From positions 43,501 to 107,500 of the forward strand of contig NZ_AZVB01000014.1 of assembly GCF_000513995.1 (NCBI RefSeq): a DNA stretch of 64,000 bases, given 5' to 3'. The stretch is from Pseudoxanthomonas sp. J35 (GTDB lineage Bacteria; Pseudomonadota; Gammaproteobacteria; Xanthomonadales; Xanthomonadaceae). A program made the translations under genes and the position numbers. This document shows, piece by piece, positions 45,179 through 54,575 of the stretch (its first letter is position 1; every line of letters starts with the position of its first letter). The notes beneath the pieces were generated by a model. It did no database searches. It had not been told where the DNA came from and saw only the letters and a list, made by a program, of their open reading frames with translations.

Positions 45179-45255
45179 GTAGAGCGGGGCTTGCCCCGCT
45201 GCTCTTCGCGTGCGCCGGCACATCCGGCGGGGGAGTCGGGCAAGCCCGACTCTAC
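45179..45255. repeat. GTAG REP doublet (head to head)
   Basis: Unit 1 at 45179-45202 (GTAGAGCGGGGCTTGCCCCGCT) and unit 2 at 45232-45255 (GTCGGGCAAGCCCGAC core ending CTAC). The units are in opposite orientation, 29 bp apart. It lies between the autotransporter terminator and the isovaleryl-CoA dehydrogenase stop. Confidence 0.8.
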
Positions 45256-45295
45256 GGAGCAACGATGACGTCGCGGCCAGGTGCGGTGGTGCGGC

Positions 45296-46453
45296 TCAGC
45301 CGCGGCCTTCGAACAGTTCGCGGCCGATCAGCATGCGGCGGATCTCGTTGGTGCCGGCGCCGATCGCGTAGAGCTTGGCGTCGCGCAGGATGCGGCCGGT
45401 CGGGAACTCGTTGATGTAGCCGTTGCCGCCCAGCGACTGGATCGCTTCCAGCGCCACCTGCACCGCGGCCTCGGAGGCGTGCAGCAGGCACGAGGCGGCC
45501 AGGGCGCGCGAGGTATGGCCGGCGTCGAAATCGCGCGCGACCTGGTAGGCGAAGGCGCGGCTGGACTGCAGCGCGGTGTACATGTCGGCCAGCTTGCCCT
45601 GCATCAGGCCGAAGGTGCCGATCGCCGCGTCGAACTGTTTGCGCTCGCGCACGTAGGGCAGGGTGATGTCCAGCGCCGCCTGCATCAGGCCCAGCGGGCC
45701 GCCGGTCAGCACCAGGCGTTCCGTGTCCAGGCCGCGCATCAGCACGCGCACGCCCTGGTTCACCTCGCCCAGCACGTTCTCCTGCGGGATCGCACAGTTC
45801 TCGAACACCAGTTCGCAGGTGTTGGAGCCGCGCATGCCCAGCTTGTCGAGCTTCTGCGCGGTGGAGAAGCCGGGCATGCCGCGCTCGACGATGAAGGCGG
45901 TCATGCAGCGGCTGCCCGCGTCCTTGCCGGCGGTGCGCATGTAGACCACCAGCACGTCGGCCTCCGGGCCGTTGGTGATCCACATCTTGTTGCCGTTGGC
46001 GATCCACATGCCATCGCGCAGTTCGGCGCTGCAGCGCATCGAGCCGACCACGTCCGAGCCGGCGCCCGGCTCGCTCATCGCCAGCGCGCCCTTCCATTCG
46101 CCGCTGCACAGCTTCGGCAGGTACTTCTGGCGCTGCGCCTCGTTGCCGTTGAGGTAGAGGTTGGACACGCACAGGTTGGAGTGCGCGCCGTAGCTCAGGC
46201 CGACCGAGCCGGAGGCGCGGGAGATCTCCTCCATCGCCACCAGGTGGGCGAGGTAGCCCATGCCGCTGCCGCCGTATTCGGCCGGCACGGTCATGCCCAG
46301 CAGGCCCATCTCGCCCAGCTTGGGCCACAGGTCCTGGGGAAAGGCGTTGGCCTCGTCGATCTCCGCCGCCCGCGGTGCGATTTCCGAGTCCGCGAACCGG
46401 CGCACGGCCTCGCGCAGTGCGTCGATCTCCTCTCCCAGCTGGAACAGCCGCAT
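45296..46453 (-). CDS. liuA: isovaleryl-CoA dehydrogenase
   Basis: This 385-residue FAD enzyme oxidises isovaleryl-CoA to 3-methylcrotonyl-CoA. Motifs: [29 protein letters not shown] (diagnostic of isovaleryl-CoA dehydrogenases), [20 protein letters not shown], and the end [18 protein letters not shown]. In this group the catalytic Glu sits in the middle ([14 protein letters not shown]) rather than near the end, consistent with this substrate. It passes electrons to ETF. It supplies the substrate of the carboxylase encoded at 26.7 and 34.9 kb. Confidence 0.94.
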   Translation of the reverse strand: MRLFQLGEEIDALREAVRRFADSEIAPRAAEIDEANAFPQDLWPKLGEMGLLGMTVPAEYGGSGMGYLAHLVAMEEISRASGSVGLSYGAHSNLCVSNLYLNGNEAQRQKYLPKLCSGEWKGALAMSEPGAGSDVVGSMRCSAELRDGMWIANGNKMWITNGPEADVLVVYMRTAGKDAGSRCMTAFIVERGMPGFSTAQKLDKLGMRGSNTCELVFENCAIPQENVLGEVNQGVRVLMRGLDTERLVLTGGPLGLMQAALDITLPYVRERKQFDAAIGTFGLMQGKLADMYTALQSSRAFAYQVARDFDAGHTSRALAASCLLHASEAAVQVALEAIQSLGGNGYINEFPTGRILRDAKLYAIGAGTNEIRRMLIGRELFEGRG

Positions 46454-46537
46454 TGCCTACCTCAATGGTTTCATTTGCGACCAGTGTAGTGCGCCGCCCC
46501 GGCGACCACACGTGCAGGTGCAGCATGCGTGGCTTTC

Positions 46538-46662
46538 GTAGAGTCGGGCTTGCCCGACTCCCACGCCCGGTGTGCCCGGCCCGCATGAAAGGCAGCGGGG
46601 CAAGCCCCGCTCTACAAAGGCGGCGTTGCGGTGCCTTTGTAGAGTCGGACTTGCCCGACTCC
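46538..46662. repeat. GTAG REP triplet
   Basis: Three units: 46538-46561 (GTAGAGTCGGGCTTGCCC...), 46592-46615 (AGCGGGGCAAGCCCCGCT then CTAC) and 46639-46662 (GTAG with a single change, GTCGGACTTGCCC). Orientation alternates. The 223-bp gap between leucine dehydrogenase and isovaleryl-CoA dehydrogenase consists mostly of these. Confidence 0.8.
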
Positions 46663-46676
46663 CACGCCGGGGCGGC

Positions 46677-47777
46677 TCAGTGCTCGCCGCGCAGGTGCCC
46701 CATCCGCGGGCGGGTGCGGCCCATCGGCAGCTTCAGCCGGCCGATCGCTTCCAGGCGCGCCTCGGCGATGCGGTCGGCCGCGTACTGCGGGCTGATCCCT
46801 TCGCGCTCGGACAGGTCGAAGATCTTCGTGACGTTGTGGTAGATGCTGCGGATCAGGCGCATCGCCCGTTCGCGGTTGTAGCCGTCGATCTCCAGCGACA
46901 CGTTCATCACCCCGCCGGCGTTCACCGCGTAGTCCGGCGCGTAGAGGATGCCGCGGCGGTACAGCTCGTCGCCGATGGCGTGGCTGGCCAGCTGGTTGTT
47001 GGCCGAGCCGCAGACGATCTTCGCCTTCAGCCGCTCCAGGGTGCTGGCGTCGATCGAGCCTTCCATCGCGCAGGGCGCGAAGACGTCGGCCTGCACGTCG
47101 TAGATCTCTTCGGGCTTCACCGCTTCGGCGCCGTATTCGGACACCGCACGGTCGACCAGCTTCGGATCCAGGTCGGAAACGAACAGCTTGGCGCCGCGTT
47201 CCTTGAGCAGCTTCACCAGCTCCATGCCGATGTGGCCCAGGCCCTGCACCGCGATGCTGACCTTGCCCACTTCCTCGTGGCCGAACTTGCGCTGCAACGA
47301 GGCCATCAGGCCCTGCAGGGTGCCGTAGGCGGTGAACGGGGCCGGGTCGCCGGAGCCGCCATGGACCTGGTGCACGCCGGTGACGAACTCCGTCTCCAGG
47401 TAGATCAGCTCCATGTCGTTGACGTCGGTGCCGACATCCTCGGCGGTGATGTAGCGGCCGCCCAGCGCCTCGACCTGGCGGCCGAACGCGCGGAACAGCG
47501 CCTCGCTCTTGTCGGTCTTCGGGTCGCCGATGATCACCGCCTTGCCGCCGCCGATGTTCAGGCCGGCCAGGGCGTTCTTGTAGGTCATGGTACGGCTCAG
47601 GCGCAGCACGTCGCGCACCGCGTCGGCCTCGTCGGCGTAATGGCGCATGCGCACGCCGCCGACCGCCGGGCCCAGCACCGTGTTGTGCACGGCGATGATC
47701 GCCTTCAGGCCCGCCTGGGGGTTGTTGCAGAAGACGACCTGCTCGTGGCCGGAGGTGGCGAGGGTTTCCAGAAGCAT
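46677..47777 (-). CDS. leucine/valine dehydrogenase (Glu/Leu/Phe/Val family)
   Basis: This 366-residue NAD-dependent amino acid dehydrogenase begins the leucine pathway by deaminating branched-chain amino acids. It has AVHNTVLGPAVGGVRMRHY, MTYKNALAGLNIGGGKAVIIGD with the catalytic Lys residues, VGTDVNDMELI, and the nucleotide fold VQGLGHIGMELV. PCAMEGSIDASTLERLKAK and VNAGGVMNV follow. Start at 47777 gives the normal length; a longer frame to 47855 has no support. Whether it prefers leucine, valine or phenylalanine needs assay. Confidence 0.9.
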   Translation of the reverse strand: MLLETLATSGHEQVVFCNNPQAGLKAIIAVHNTVLGPAVGGVRMRHYADEADAVRDVLRLSRTMTYKNALAGLNIGGGKAVIIGDPKTDKSEALFRAFGRQVEALGGRYITAEDVGTDVNDMELIYLETEFVTGVHQVHGGSGDPAPFTAYGTLQGLMASLQRKFGHEEVGKVSIAVQGLGHIGMELVKLLKERGAKLFVSDLDPKLVDRAVSEYGAEAVKPEEIYDVQADVFAPCAMEGSIDASTLERLKAKIVCGSANNQLASHAIGDELYRRGILYAPDYAVNAGGVMNVSLEIDGYNRERAMRLIRSIYHNVTKIFDLSEREGISPQYAADRIAEARLEAIGRLKLPMGRTRPRMGHLRGEH

Positions 47778-47939
47778 CGGTTGGCTCCGCGTCAGGGCGC
47801 CGGGCTGCGGCGACCGTGACGGTATGGCTGTTGGTGGCTCGCGCCGGGTCCGCAAACAAAAAAGCGACTCGGCCGGGAAGGGGGCGTGCGTCGCAGGCGC
47901 GCATTGTACCCCCAGCCCGTGCAGGAAGCCTCACCGGGC

Positions 47940-47968
47940 TTGAATAAAACGAACGGTCGTGCTATTAC
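47940..47968 (+). promoter_or_regulatory. promoter of the tetR gene with operator in its spacer
   Basis: -35 TTGAAT (47940-47945) and -10 TATTAC (47963-47968) have a 17-bp spacer. Inside lies CGAACGGTCGTGCT (47950-47963), containing the dyad ACGA-ACGG-TCGT. The predicted start is at or next to ATG 47976, so the mRNA may be leaderless. The same 14-mer occurs in reverse at 48674-48687. Confidence 0.65.
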
Positions 47969-47975
47969 GTCGATC

Positions 47976-48617
47976 ATGAGCCCCGTCGCCGCCAGCCCGC
48001 CGCCCACCGCCAAGGGCGCCAGCACCCGAAGCATGCTGCTGGAGCGGGCCGCCGGCATGGCCGCGCACAGCGGCCTGGAAGGGCTGACCATCGGCGAGCT
48101 GGCCCAGGCTGCGGGTATGTCCAAGAGCGGCGTGTTCGCCCATTTCGGCTCGCGCGAGGATCTGGTGCGGCAGACCCTGGACTGGGTCGCGGGCCAGTTC
48201 GCCGGGCAGGTGATGGCGCCGTCGCTGACCCGCCCGCGCGGCCTGCCGCGGCTGCGCGCGATCATCGAGGCCTGGCTGGGCTGGCTGGCCGCGCATCCGG
48301 AAGGCTGCGTGTTCGCCGGCGCCACCCTCGAGTACGACGGCCGTCCCGGCCCCATGCGCGACCACGTCGCCCAGCTGATGGACAACTGGCGCCAGGCGCT
48401 GGAACGCGCGGTCGGCCTGGCGGTGGAGGAAGGGCATTTCCGTCCCGACACCGATCCGGCCTTGGTCGCCTTCCAGCTGCAGGCGCTGATGCACGGCCTG
48501 CACCACGCGCGCCTGCACAACCCGCAGGCCCAGGCACTGGCGCGCCGTGCGTTCGACGAGCTGTTCGCCCGCCTGCAATCCCAGCCGGCCACCCCGGCCG
48601 CCGCCCCCCGCCGCTGA
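47976..48617 (+). CDS. TetR/AcrR family transcriptional regulator
   Basis: This is a 213-residue repressor. The N-terminal helix-turn-helix is LLERAAGMAAHSGLEGLTIGELAQAAGMSKSGVFAHFGSREDL (about 22-65). The ligand-binding part contains HPEGCVFAGATLEYDGRPGPM, matching a TetR_C subgroup seen with fatty-acid or hydrolase genes. Start at 47976 sits just after the promoter; a longer frame reaches 47886 but lies upstream of the -35. The hydrolase starts 20 bp downstream, so they probably form an operon, and the paired operator suggests control of both. Confidence 0.9.
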   Translation: MSPVAASPPPTAKGASTRSMLLERAAGMAAHSGLEGLTIGELAQAAGMSKSGVFAHFGSREDLVRQTLDWVAGQFAGQVMAPSLTRPRGLPRLRAIIEAWLGWLAAHPEGCVFAGATLEYDGRPGPMRDHVAQLMDNWRQALERAVGLAVEEGHFRPDTDPALVAFQLQALMHGLHHARLHNPQAQALARRAFDELFARLQSQPATPAAAPRR

Positions 48618-48637
48618 CTCCCCCACGGAGGATCGCC

Positions 48638-49576
48638 ATGGCTACCGTTGCTCCCTTCGCTCCGCCACAAAAAAGCACGACCGTTCGAAATCCGGGTGTC
48701 CCGCGGCTGCTGCGCGCCGCCTTCGCCATCGGCGGCTGGGTGATGCCCGGCGCCACGGTGCGCCGGGCCGCGCGGCTGTTCGGCACGCCGCTGCCGTCCT
48801 CGCATGCGCGCGCCATGGCGGCGCCGGCCGACGATGCCGTGATCGGCCAGGTCGAAAGCGCCGTCGGCACGCTCACCACGTACACCTGGGGCGACCCCGC
48901 GGTCGAGCCCTACGTGCTGTTCTCGCACGGCTGGTCCAGCTTCGGCCTGCGCTGCCGGCCGTGGGTGGAACCGCTGCGCCAGGCCGGCTACGCGGTGGTC
49001 GCCTTCGACCATCCCGCGCACGGCCGCAACCGCGACGGCCGCGCGATCCTGCCGGCGTTCGCCGAAGCGCTGGCCACGGTGGCGCGCCAGCACGGCCCCG
49101 CCGCCGCCATCGTCGCGCACTCGATGGGCGGCGCCGCGGCGGCACTGGCCCTGCACGGGGGCGTGCAGGCAGGGCGCGCGGTGCTCATCGCGCCCGCCGC
49201 CGACCTGCGCGAGGCCGGCAACCGCTTCGGCCGCATGGTCGGGCTGGCGCCGCCGCTGGTGGACCGCATGTTCCAGCGCTTCGAGCGCGAGATCGGCGTG
49301 CCGGTCGACGCGTTCGGGATCCAGCATCACGTGCCCGCGCTGGGCGTGCCGGCGCTGGTCGTGCACGACCTCGAAGACGGCGACGTGCCGTGGGAAGAGG
49401 GCGAGCGCTACGCGCGGCTGTGGCCGGACGCGCGCCTGCTCAGTACCAGTGACCTGGGCCACCACCGCATCGCCGGCGAGCCGCGCGTGATCGAGGCCGC
49501 ACTGCGCTTCCTGCATGGCGAGGATGTGGGCGAGCGCGTGGTCTCTTCGCCCAACCTGCCATTCGGCTTCGCCTGA
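48638..49576 (+). CDS. alpha/beta hydrolase
   Basis: This is a 312-residue hydrolase with a strong GGAGG before ATG 48638. The fold shows VLFSHGWSSFGLRC (oxyanion HG), FDHPAHGRN and IVAHSMGGAAAALALHGG with the nucleophile Ser (about 160). VVHDLEDGDVPW (Asp) and SDLGHHRIAG (His) complete the triad. The first 60 residues include a hydrophobic stretch (LLRAAFAIGGWVM) that may anchor the protein. Codons about 13-17 contain the second copy of the TetR operator. The substrate is probably an ester or acyl compound, unknown. Confidence 0.88.
   Translation: MATVAPFAPPQKSTTVRNPGVPRLLRAAFAIGGWVMPGATVRRAARLFGTPLPSSHARAMAAPADDAVIGQVESAVGTLTTYTWGDPAVEPYVLFSHGWSSFGLRCRPWVEPLRQAGYAVVAFDHPAHGRNRDGRAILPAFAEALATVARQHGPAAAIVAHSMGGAAAALALHGGVQAGRAVLIAPAADLREAGNRFGRMVGLAPPLVDRMFQRFEREIGVPVDAFGIQHHVPALGVPALVVHDLEDGDVPWEEGERYARLWPDARLLSTSDLGHHRIAGEPRVIEAALRFLHGEDVGERVVSSPNLPFGFA
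48674..48687. promoter_or_regulatory. second TetR operator copy inside the hydrolase coding region
   Basis: AGCACGACCGTTCG is the exact reverse complement of the 14-mer in the tetR promoter spacer, 724 bp away. It lies 36 bp after the hydrolase ATG. It could act as a roadblock or loop partner. Confidence 0.5.
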
Positions 49577-49929
49577 GCCTGGGCCTGGGCAGACGAGGCC
49601 GGCCGCCGCGGCCTGCTGCCCGCAAGGCGGGCGACGGATGTGGCGCCTCCATGCCGGGCCATGGTTGGGCGTCGCCGGGTCCGGCCTGACCGGCGGGTGT
49701 TGCCCGCCGGTCGCAGGCTGGCACAATCGGCACGGGCCGCCTCCGCGGCCCGGGGAAGGGCGGTCGCGACGGGGTTCGCAGGCCGCCAGGTCGATGCGTA
49801 GCAGAACCGCTGTAACGCGGACGATCCGCGTGCCCGGGGACGCCTCCATGCCCATGGACGGCAGGGCCGCGGCGGACCGCACCATCCGTGCGTGGATGCG
49901 CGGATGCTCACGTCCAACGGGGGAAGCGC
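49577..49929. other. 353-bp gap without a gene
   Basis: I see no convincing gene here. It contains a hairpin ACCGGCGGG / CCCGCCGGT around TGTTG (49689-49711) without a T-run, and a possible -10 CACAAT at about 49723. The segment before 49930 should hold the promoter of the outer-membrane protein; GGGGGAAG (about 49919) is its ribosome site. Confidence 0.4.
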
Positions 49930-50691
49930 ATGAAGAAGACCGCAGTACTCGCCGTGTCCGTCCTGCTGGCCAGCGGGATCGCCGAGGCCCAGGCCCAGTC
50001 CATCTCGCCTGCCTGGAATGCGTATCGGAAAGGGCAGAAGCCGGCCACCACGCAGCCGCAGGCCCAGCCCGCGCAGGGCAGTTCCACCGAGCCACCGTCA
50101 CAGTACCCGCAATCGCAGGCGACCGGGCCTGCCCAGGCGACGTCGACGCCATCGGCACTGGGTGCGCCGGTGCCGTCCGTGCCGCCGCCGTCGCCTCACC
50201 AGGCGCGCCGCAAGAAGCCGCTGCAGGACGGGTTCTTCGCCGGCGTGCAGGCCGGGCAGGGCTGGGTCTACGAGGACGTGCGCCAGGATTTCGCGTCGGG
50301 CAACTTCGGTTACCGCTGGCTGGCAGGGGATGTGTCGCTGGTCGGTTTCGAGCTGGGCGGTGGCCGCCTCGACCAGCGGACCACGGAGAGCGGGCTGTTC
50401 CCGTCGATCCGCTACGCCAACATCGGTGCCAATGCCCGCTTCAACTTCGGCGAACGCAATCCCTGGTTCGCCATCGCCCGCCTGGGTTACTGGACCGCCG
50501 ACGACGACGTGGACGTGGATGGCGCCTACGCCAGCTTCGGCATCGGCGTGGACGCGAACCGGCACTTCAGCGTCAGCCTGGTCTACACCAGGTACGCCTA
50601 CGCCACGGATTACTACTACAACGGCGACTATTACGACACCGAGATCAACAGCGCCGATACGGTGACGCTGGGTATCGAAGGCCGGTTCTGA
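49930..50691 (+). CDS. outer-membrane beta-barrel protein
   Basis: This is a 253-residue protein. The signal peptide MKKTAVLAVSVLLASGIAEAQA is followed by a disordered Pro/Gln/Ser-rich segment (about 30-95). An eight-strand-like barrel follows, with alternating residues such as GFFAGVQAGQGWVYEDV, FSVSLVYTRYAYATDYYYN, ending GIEGRF with terminal Phe, the BAM signal. The start at ATG 49930 has GGGGGAAG 5 bases before it; the longer frame to 49888 has no signal peptide. A tyrosine-rich loop near the end is unusual. The role is unknown, perhaps an adhesin or structural porin. Confidence 0.78.
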   Translation: MKKTAVLAVSVLLASGIAEAQAQSISPAWNAYRKGQKPATTQPQAQPAQGSSTEPPSQYPQSQATGPAQATSTPSALGAPVPSVPPPSPHQARRKKPLQDGFFAGVQAGQGWVYEDVRQDFASGNFGYRWLAGDVSLVGFELGGGRLDQRTTESGLFPSIRYANIGANARFNFGERNPWFAIARLGYWTADDDVDVDGAYASFGIGVDANRHFSVSLVYTRYAYATDYYYNGDYYDTEINSADTVTLGIEGRF

Positions 50692-50715
50692 GGCCGGCGC
50701 CGGCCATCACGCACG

Positions 50716-50856
50716 GGAGCGGGGCAAGCCCCGCTCCAGAACGGCGGCCGCCGCACGCAGAACCGCCAACGCGCCCACGTAGAGTCGGGCTTGCCCGACT
50801 CCAGCGTATGGTTCCCGACATCACCGGGAGAAGCAGCGGGGCAAGCCCCGCTCTAC
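50716..50856. repeat. GTAG REP triplet
   Basis: Units at 50716-50737 (AGCGGGGCAAGCCCCGCT), 50779-50802 (GTAG with GTCGGGCTTGCCCGAC) and 50833-50856 (AGCGGGGCAAGCCCCGCT then CTAC). They fill the 288-bp gap before icmF, together with a possible -10 TAGAAT at 50935-50940. Confidence 0.8.
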
Positions 50857-50979
50857 GACGTCCTGCACGCCGCGTTCCCATCCCGGCCGCCAAAGTCACG
50901 CTGCAGCGCACCCTAAGGTTTCGGGTGAAAGCACTAGAATCGGGAACAAGCCATTGATTCCCGAAGACCAGCAGCGCGC

Positions 50980-53900
50980 ATGAGCACCCCCGCAAGCCAG
51001 ATCCCCGCCGCCCGTCCGGACACCACCCCGCTGCGGTTCGTCACCGCGGCCAGCCTGTTCGACGGCCACGACGCGGCGATCAACATCATGCGCCGCCTGA
51101 TCCAGGCGCAGGGGGCCGAGGTCATCCACCTCGGCCACAACCGCAGCGTCGAGGACGTGGTACGCGCCGCGCTGCAGGAGGACGCCGACGCCATCGCCTT
51201 GTCCAGCTACCAGGGCGGCCACGTCGAGTACTTCAAGTACATGGTCGACATGCTCCGCGAGCGTGGCGCTTCGCACATCCGCCTGTTCGGCGGCGGTGGC
51301 GGCACCATCACCCCGGAAGAGATCCGCGAGCTGGAAGCCTACGGCGTCGAGCGCATCTACCACCCCAACGATGGCATGAAGATGGGGCTGGTGGAGATGA
51401 TCGAGGACGTTGTTGCGCGTACGCGCAACAACCGTGATTCGGGATTGGTGATTGGGGATTCGAAAGGGCAGGACACGGCCGACGAGTTCGCGATCGCCCG
51501 CATGCTCTCGAAGATCGAGGACGGCGTTTTCTCCGAATCCGAGCTGGCCCTGATGCGCCGCGGTTGGGCCTCAGGCTCCAACGAATCACGAATCACGCCC
51601 GTGATCGGCATCACCGGCACCGGTGGCGCCGGCAAGTCCTCGGTCACCGACGAGCTGCTCAACCGCTTCCTGTCCTGCTTCCCGGCCATGCGCGTCGCCG
51701 TGGTCTCGGTCGACCCGACCCGTCGCCGCAGCGGCGGCGCACTGCTGGGTGACCGCATCCGCATGAACTCGCTGCGCAGCCACCGCGTGTTCATGCGCTC
51801 GATGGCCACCCGCCGGCAGAACGTGGCCACCAATGCGGTGCTCAAGGACTGCGTCGGCTACCTCAAGTCGCTCGACTTCGACCTGGTGATCGTGGAAACC
51901 GCCGGCATCGGCCAGTCCGACTCGGAGATCGTCGACCTGGTCGACTTCCCGATGTACGTGATGACCTCCGACTACGGCGCGGCCAGCCAGCTCGAGAAGA
52001 TCGACATGCTCGACTTCGCCGAGCTGATCGTGCTGAACAAGTACGACCGCCGCGGCGCCGAGGATGCGCTGCGCGACGTGCGCAAGCAGTGGAAGCGCAA
52101 CCGCACCGCATTCCAGGCGAAGGACGAGGACATCCCGGTCTATCCGACCATCGCCAGCCAGTTCAACGACCCGGGCGTGAGCTGGATGTTCGCCAACCTG
52201 TGCCGGCTGCTGCGCGAGAAGCTCGGCGTGGGCGAGGGTGGCCGTTGCGACTACCGGCCCGACATCGACACCTCGCTCAAGGAACCGCGCGCCACCGTGC
52301 TGATCCCGGGCAGCCGCGTGCGCTACCTGGCCGAGATCGCCGAGCAGGGCAGGGCGATCAACCGCCGCATCGAATGCGAGGCCGAGACCGCTGCCCGCGC
52401 CCAGCACTACTGGGAAGTCCTGCGCGAGCTGGGCGACCCGCTGCTGCCGCAGCCGCTGTCGCTGTACGACACGGCCGCCATGCACCCCTCTCCCGAGGGG
52501 CGAGGGGCGATGGCGCCCGAGGCCGACCGCACCCTGTTCAACCTGCGCCAGCGCTACAACGACGCCGTCCAGTCGCTCTCCAGCGAATCCCTGCGCCTGC
52601 TGCGCGAGTGGCCGCAGCGGCTGAAGTCGATCACCGACGAGGTCACCGAGTACCAGGTCCGCGGCAAGACCATCCGCGTGGAGAACTACCGCGAATCGCT
52701 CAGCCACCAGAAGGTGCCGAAGATCGCCGCGCCCACCTACCGCTCATGGGGCGAGCTGCTGACCTTCCTCGGCAAGGAGAACCTGCCCGGCAGCTATCCG
52801 TACACCGGCGGTGTCTACCCGTATCGCCGCACCGGCGAGGATCCGATCCGCATGTTCGCCGGCGAGGGCACGCCGGAACGCACCAACCGCCGCTTCCACT
52901 ACCTGTCCGCCGGCCAGCCGGCCGCGCGCCTGTCCACCGCGTTCGACTCGGTCACCCTGTACGGCGAGGACCCGGCGCCGCGCCCGGACATCTACGGCAA
53001 GATCGGCAACTCCGGCGTCAACGTGCCCACGCTGGACGACATGAAGAAGCTGTACTCCGGCTTCGACCTGTGCGCGCCGACCACGAGCGTGTCGATGACC
53101 ATCAACGGCCCGGCACCGATCATCCTGGCGATGTTCATGAACACCGCCATCGACCAGCAGGTGGAGAAGTACCTGAAGGCCGACCCGGATCGCTGGGCGG
53201 TGGCGCAGAAGAAGATCGACGCGTTCTTCGAAGGCCGGCAGCGCCCGCAGTACCACGGCGAGCTGCCGCCGGGCAACGACGGCCTCGGCCTGGGCCTGCT
53301 GGGCGTCACCGGCGACCAGCTGGTGGACGCGGAGACCTACGCGAAGATCAAGGCCGACACGCTCAAGACGGTGCGCGGCACCGTGCAGGCCGACATCCTC
53401 AAGGAAGACCAGGCCCAGAACACCTGCATCTTCAGCACCGAGTTCGCCCTGCGCATGATGGGCGACATCCAGCAGTACTTCGTCGAGCACCAGGTCCGCA
53501 ATTTCTACTCGGTGTCCATCTCCGGCTACCACATCGCCGAGGCCGGGGCGAACCCGATCAGCCAGCTCGCCTTCACCCTGAGCAACGGCTTCACCATCGT
53601 CGAGTACTACCTCGCCCGGGGCATGCACATCGACGACTTCGCGCCCAACCTGAGCTTCTTCTTCAGCAACGGCATGGACCCGGAATACACCGTCATCGGC
53701 CGCGTCGCCCGCCGCATCTGGGCCCGCGCCATGCGCGAGCGCTACGGCGCCAACGAGCGCAGCCAGATGATGAAGTACCACATCCAGACGTCCGGCCGTT
53801 CGCTGCACGCGCAGGAGATCCAGTTCAACGACATCCGCACCACGCTGCAGGCCCTGTACGCGCTGTTCGACAACTGCAACAGCCTGCACACCAACGCCTA

Positions 53901-54555
53901 CGACGAGGCCATCACCACGCCGACCGAGGAAAGCGTGCGCCGCGCCGTGGCCATCCAGATGATCATCAACAAGGAGCTTGGCCTGAACTACTGCGAGAAC
54001 CCCTGGCAGGGCAGCTTCGCGGTGGAGTACCTGACCGACCTGGTGGAAGAGGCGGTCTACAGGGAGTTCGAGGCCATCAGCGAGCGCGGCGGCGTGCTGG
54101 GCGCCATGGACACCATGTACCAGCGCGGCAAGATCCAGGAAGAGAGCCTGTACTACGAGCAGAAGAAGCACGACGGCAGCCTGCCGCTGGTGGGCGTCAA
54201 CACCTTCCTGCCCAAGGAACACGCCGGCGAGGTGGCCACCGAGATCGAGCTGATCCGCTCCACCGAGGCCGAGAAGGCCCAGCAGATCGCCAACGTCCGC
54301 GCCTGGCAGGCCAACCGCAACCGCCTGGCCCCGGAAGGGGAGACAGTCACTGGCCACCTGGCCGGGGCCGACGAGGCCGGCAGCGGCCTGTCCGAGGCCG
54401 TGCACAATGGCCACGGTCTGGCCTACCTGCAGGATACCGCGCGCCGCCGCGGCAACGTCTTCGAGGCGCTGGTCGAGGCGGTCAAGACCCACAGCCTGGG
54501 CCAGATCAGCCACGCCCTGTACGACGTGGGCGGGGAGTATCGAAGGAATATGTAG
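50980..54555 (+). CDS. icmF: fused isobutyryl-CoA mutase IcmF (B12 domain, GTPase, mutase)
   Basis: This is a 1191-residue fusion. Residues 1-150 bind adenosylcobalamin ([13 protein letters not shown], with the lower-axial His). The G-protein chaperone domain has P-loop [12 protein letters not shown] (about 209), [29 protein letters not shown] and NKYD. The large mutase domain (about 560-1130) has the (beta/alpha)8 core with [19 protein letters not shown]. It isomerises isobutyryl-CoA and butyryl-CoA, maybe also pivalyl or isovaleryl-CoA. It is longer than the roughly 1,090 residues I recall for other IcmF proteins. Two stretches, at about 151-205 and 502-510, are encoded by dispersed repeats and lie in linkers. 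Confidence 0.93.
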   Translation: MSTPASQIPAARPDTTPLRFVTAASLFDGHDAAINIMRRLIQAQGAEVIHLGHNRSVEDVVRAALQEDADAIALSSYQGGHVEYFKYMVDMLRERGASHIRLFGGGGGTITPEEIRELEAYGVERIYHPNDGMKMGLVEMIEDVVARTRNNRDSGLVIGDSKGQDTADEFAIARMLSKIEDGVFSESELALMRRGWASGSNESRITPVIGITGTGGAGKSSVTDELLNRFLSCFPAMRVAVVSVDPTRRRSGGALLGDRIRMNSLRSHRVFMRSMATRRQNVATNAVLKDCVGYLKSLDFDLVIVETAGIGQSDSEIVDLVDFPMYVMTSDYGAASQLEKIDMLDFAELIVLNKYDRRGAEDALRDVRKQWKRNRTAFQAKDEDIPVYPTIASQFNDPGVSWMFANLCRLLREKLGVGEGGRCDYRPDIDTSLKEPRATVLIPGSRVRYLAEIAEQGRAINRRIECEAETAARAQHYWEVLRELGDPLLPQPLSLYDTAAMHPSPEGRGAMAPEADRTLFNLRQRYNDAVQSLSSESLRLLREWPQRLKSITDEVTEYQVRGKTIRVENYRESLSHQKVPKIAAPTYRSWGELLTFLGKENLPGSYPYTGGVYPYRRTGEDPIRMFAGEGTPERTNRRFHYLSAGQPAARLSTAFDSVTLYGEDPAPRPDIYGKIGNSGVNVPTLDDMKKLYSGFDLCAPTTSVSMTINGPAPIILAMFMNTAIDQQVEKYLKADPDRWAVAQKKIDAFFEGRQRPQYHGELPPGNDGLGLGLLGVTGDQLVDAETYAKIKADTLKTVRGTVQADILKEDQAQNTCIFSTEFALRMMGDIQQYFVEHQVRNFYSVSISGYHIAEAGANPISQLAFTLSNGFTIVEYYLARGMHIDDFAPNLSFFFSNGMDPEYTVIGRVARRIWARAMRERYGANERSQMMKYHIQTSGRSLHAQEIQFNDIRTTLQALYALFDNCNSLHTNAYDEAITTPTEESVRRAVAIQMIINKELGLNYCENPWQGSFAVEYLTDLVEEAVYREFEAISERGGVLGAMDTMYQRGKIQEESLYYEQKKHDGSLPLVGVNTFLPKEHAGEVATEIELIRSTEAEKAQQIANVRAWQANRNRLAPEGETVTGHLAGADEAGSGLSEAVHNGHGLAYLQDTARRRGNVFEALVEAVKTHSLGQISHALYDVGGEYRRNM
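51434..51594. repeat. intergenic-type repeat arms inside icmF
   Basis: The left arm 51434-51462 carries GATTGGTGATTGGGGATTCG. The right arm 51580-51594 is AACGAATCACGAATC, identical to 17215-17229 before dnaJ. They flank 117 bp of coding sequence between the B12 and GTPase domains and encode [11 protein letters not shown] and NESRI in frame. Confidence 0.7.
52485..52507. repeat. CCCTCTCCC/GAGGGG hairpin repeat inside icmF
   Basis: CCCCTCTCCCGAGGGG then CGAGGGG resembles the intergenic hairpins common in Xanthomonads (compare CCCTCAAGGGAGAGGGG at about 22897). It encodes PSPEGRG between the GTPase and mutase domains, in frame. Confidence 0.5.
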
Positions 54556-54575
54556 GTCGCGAAAGGGGAGGCAAT

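Noticed and set aside
42021..45221. A 1066-codon minus-strand frame opposite the second autotransporter
   Set aside because: Shadow of the high-GC protease gene; composition is Ala/Val/His/Gln with no motif.
51421..51600. Frameshift or insertion disrupting icmF at the repeat arms
   Set aside because: The frame stays open through both arms and the GTPase P-loop follows normally, so the gene is intact.
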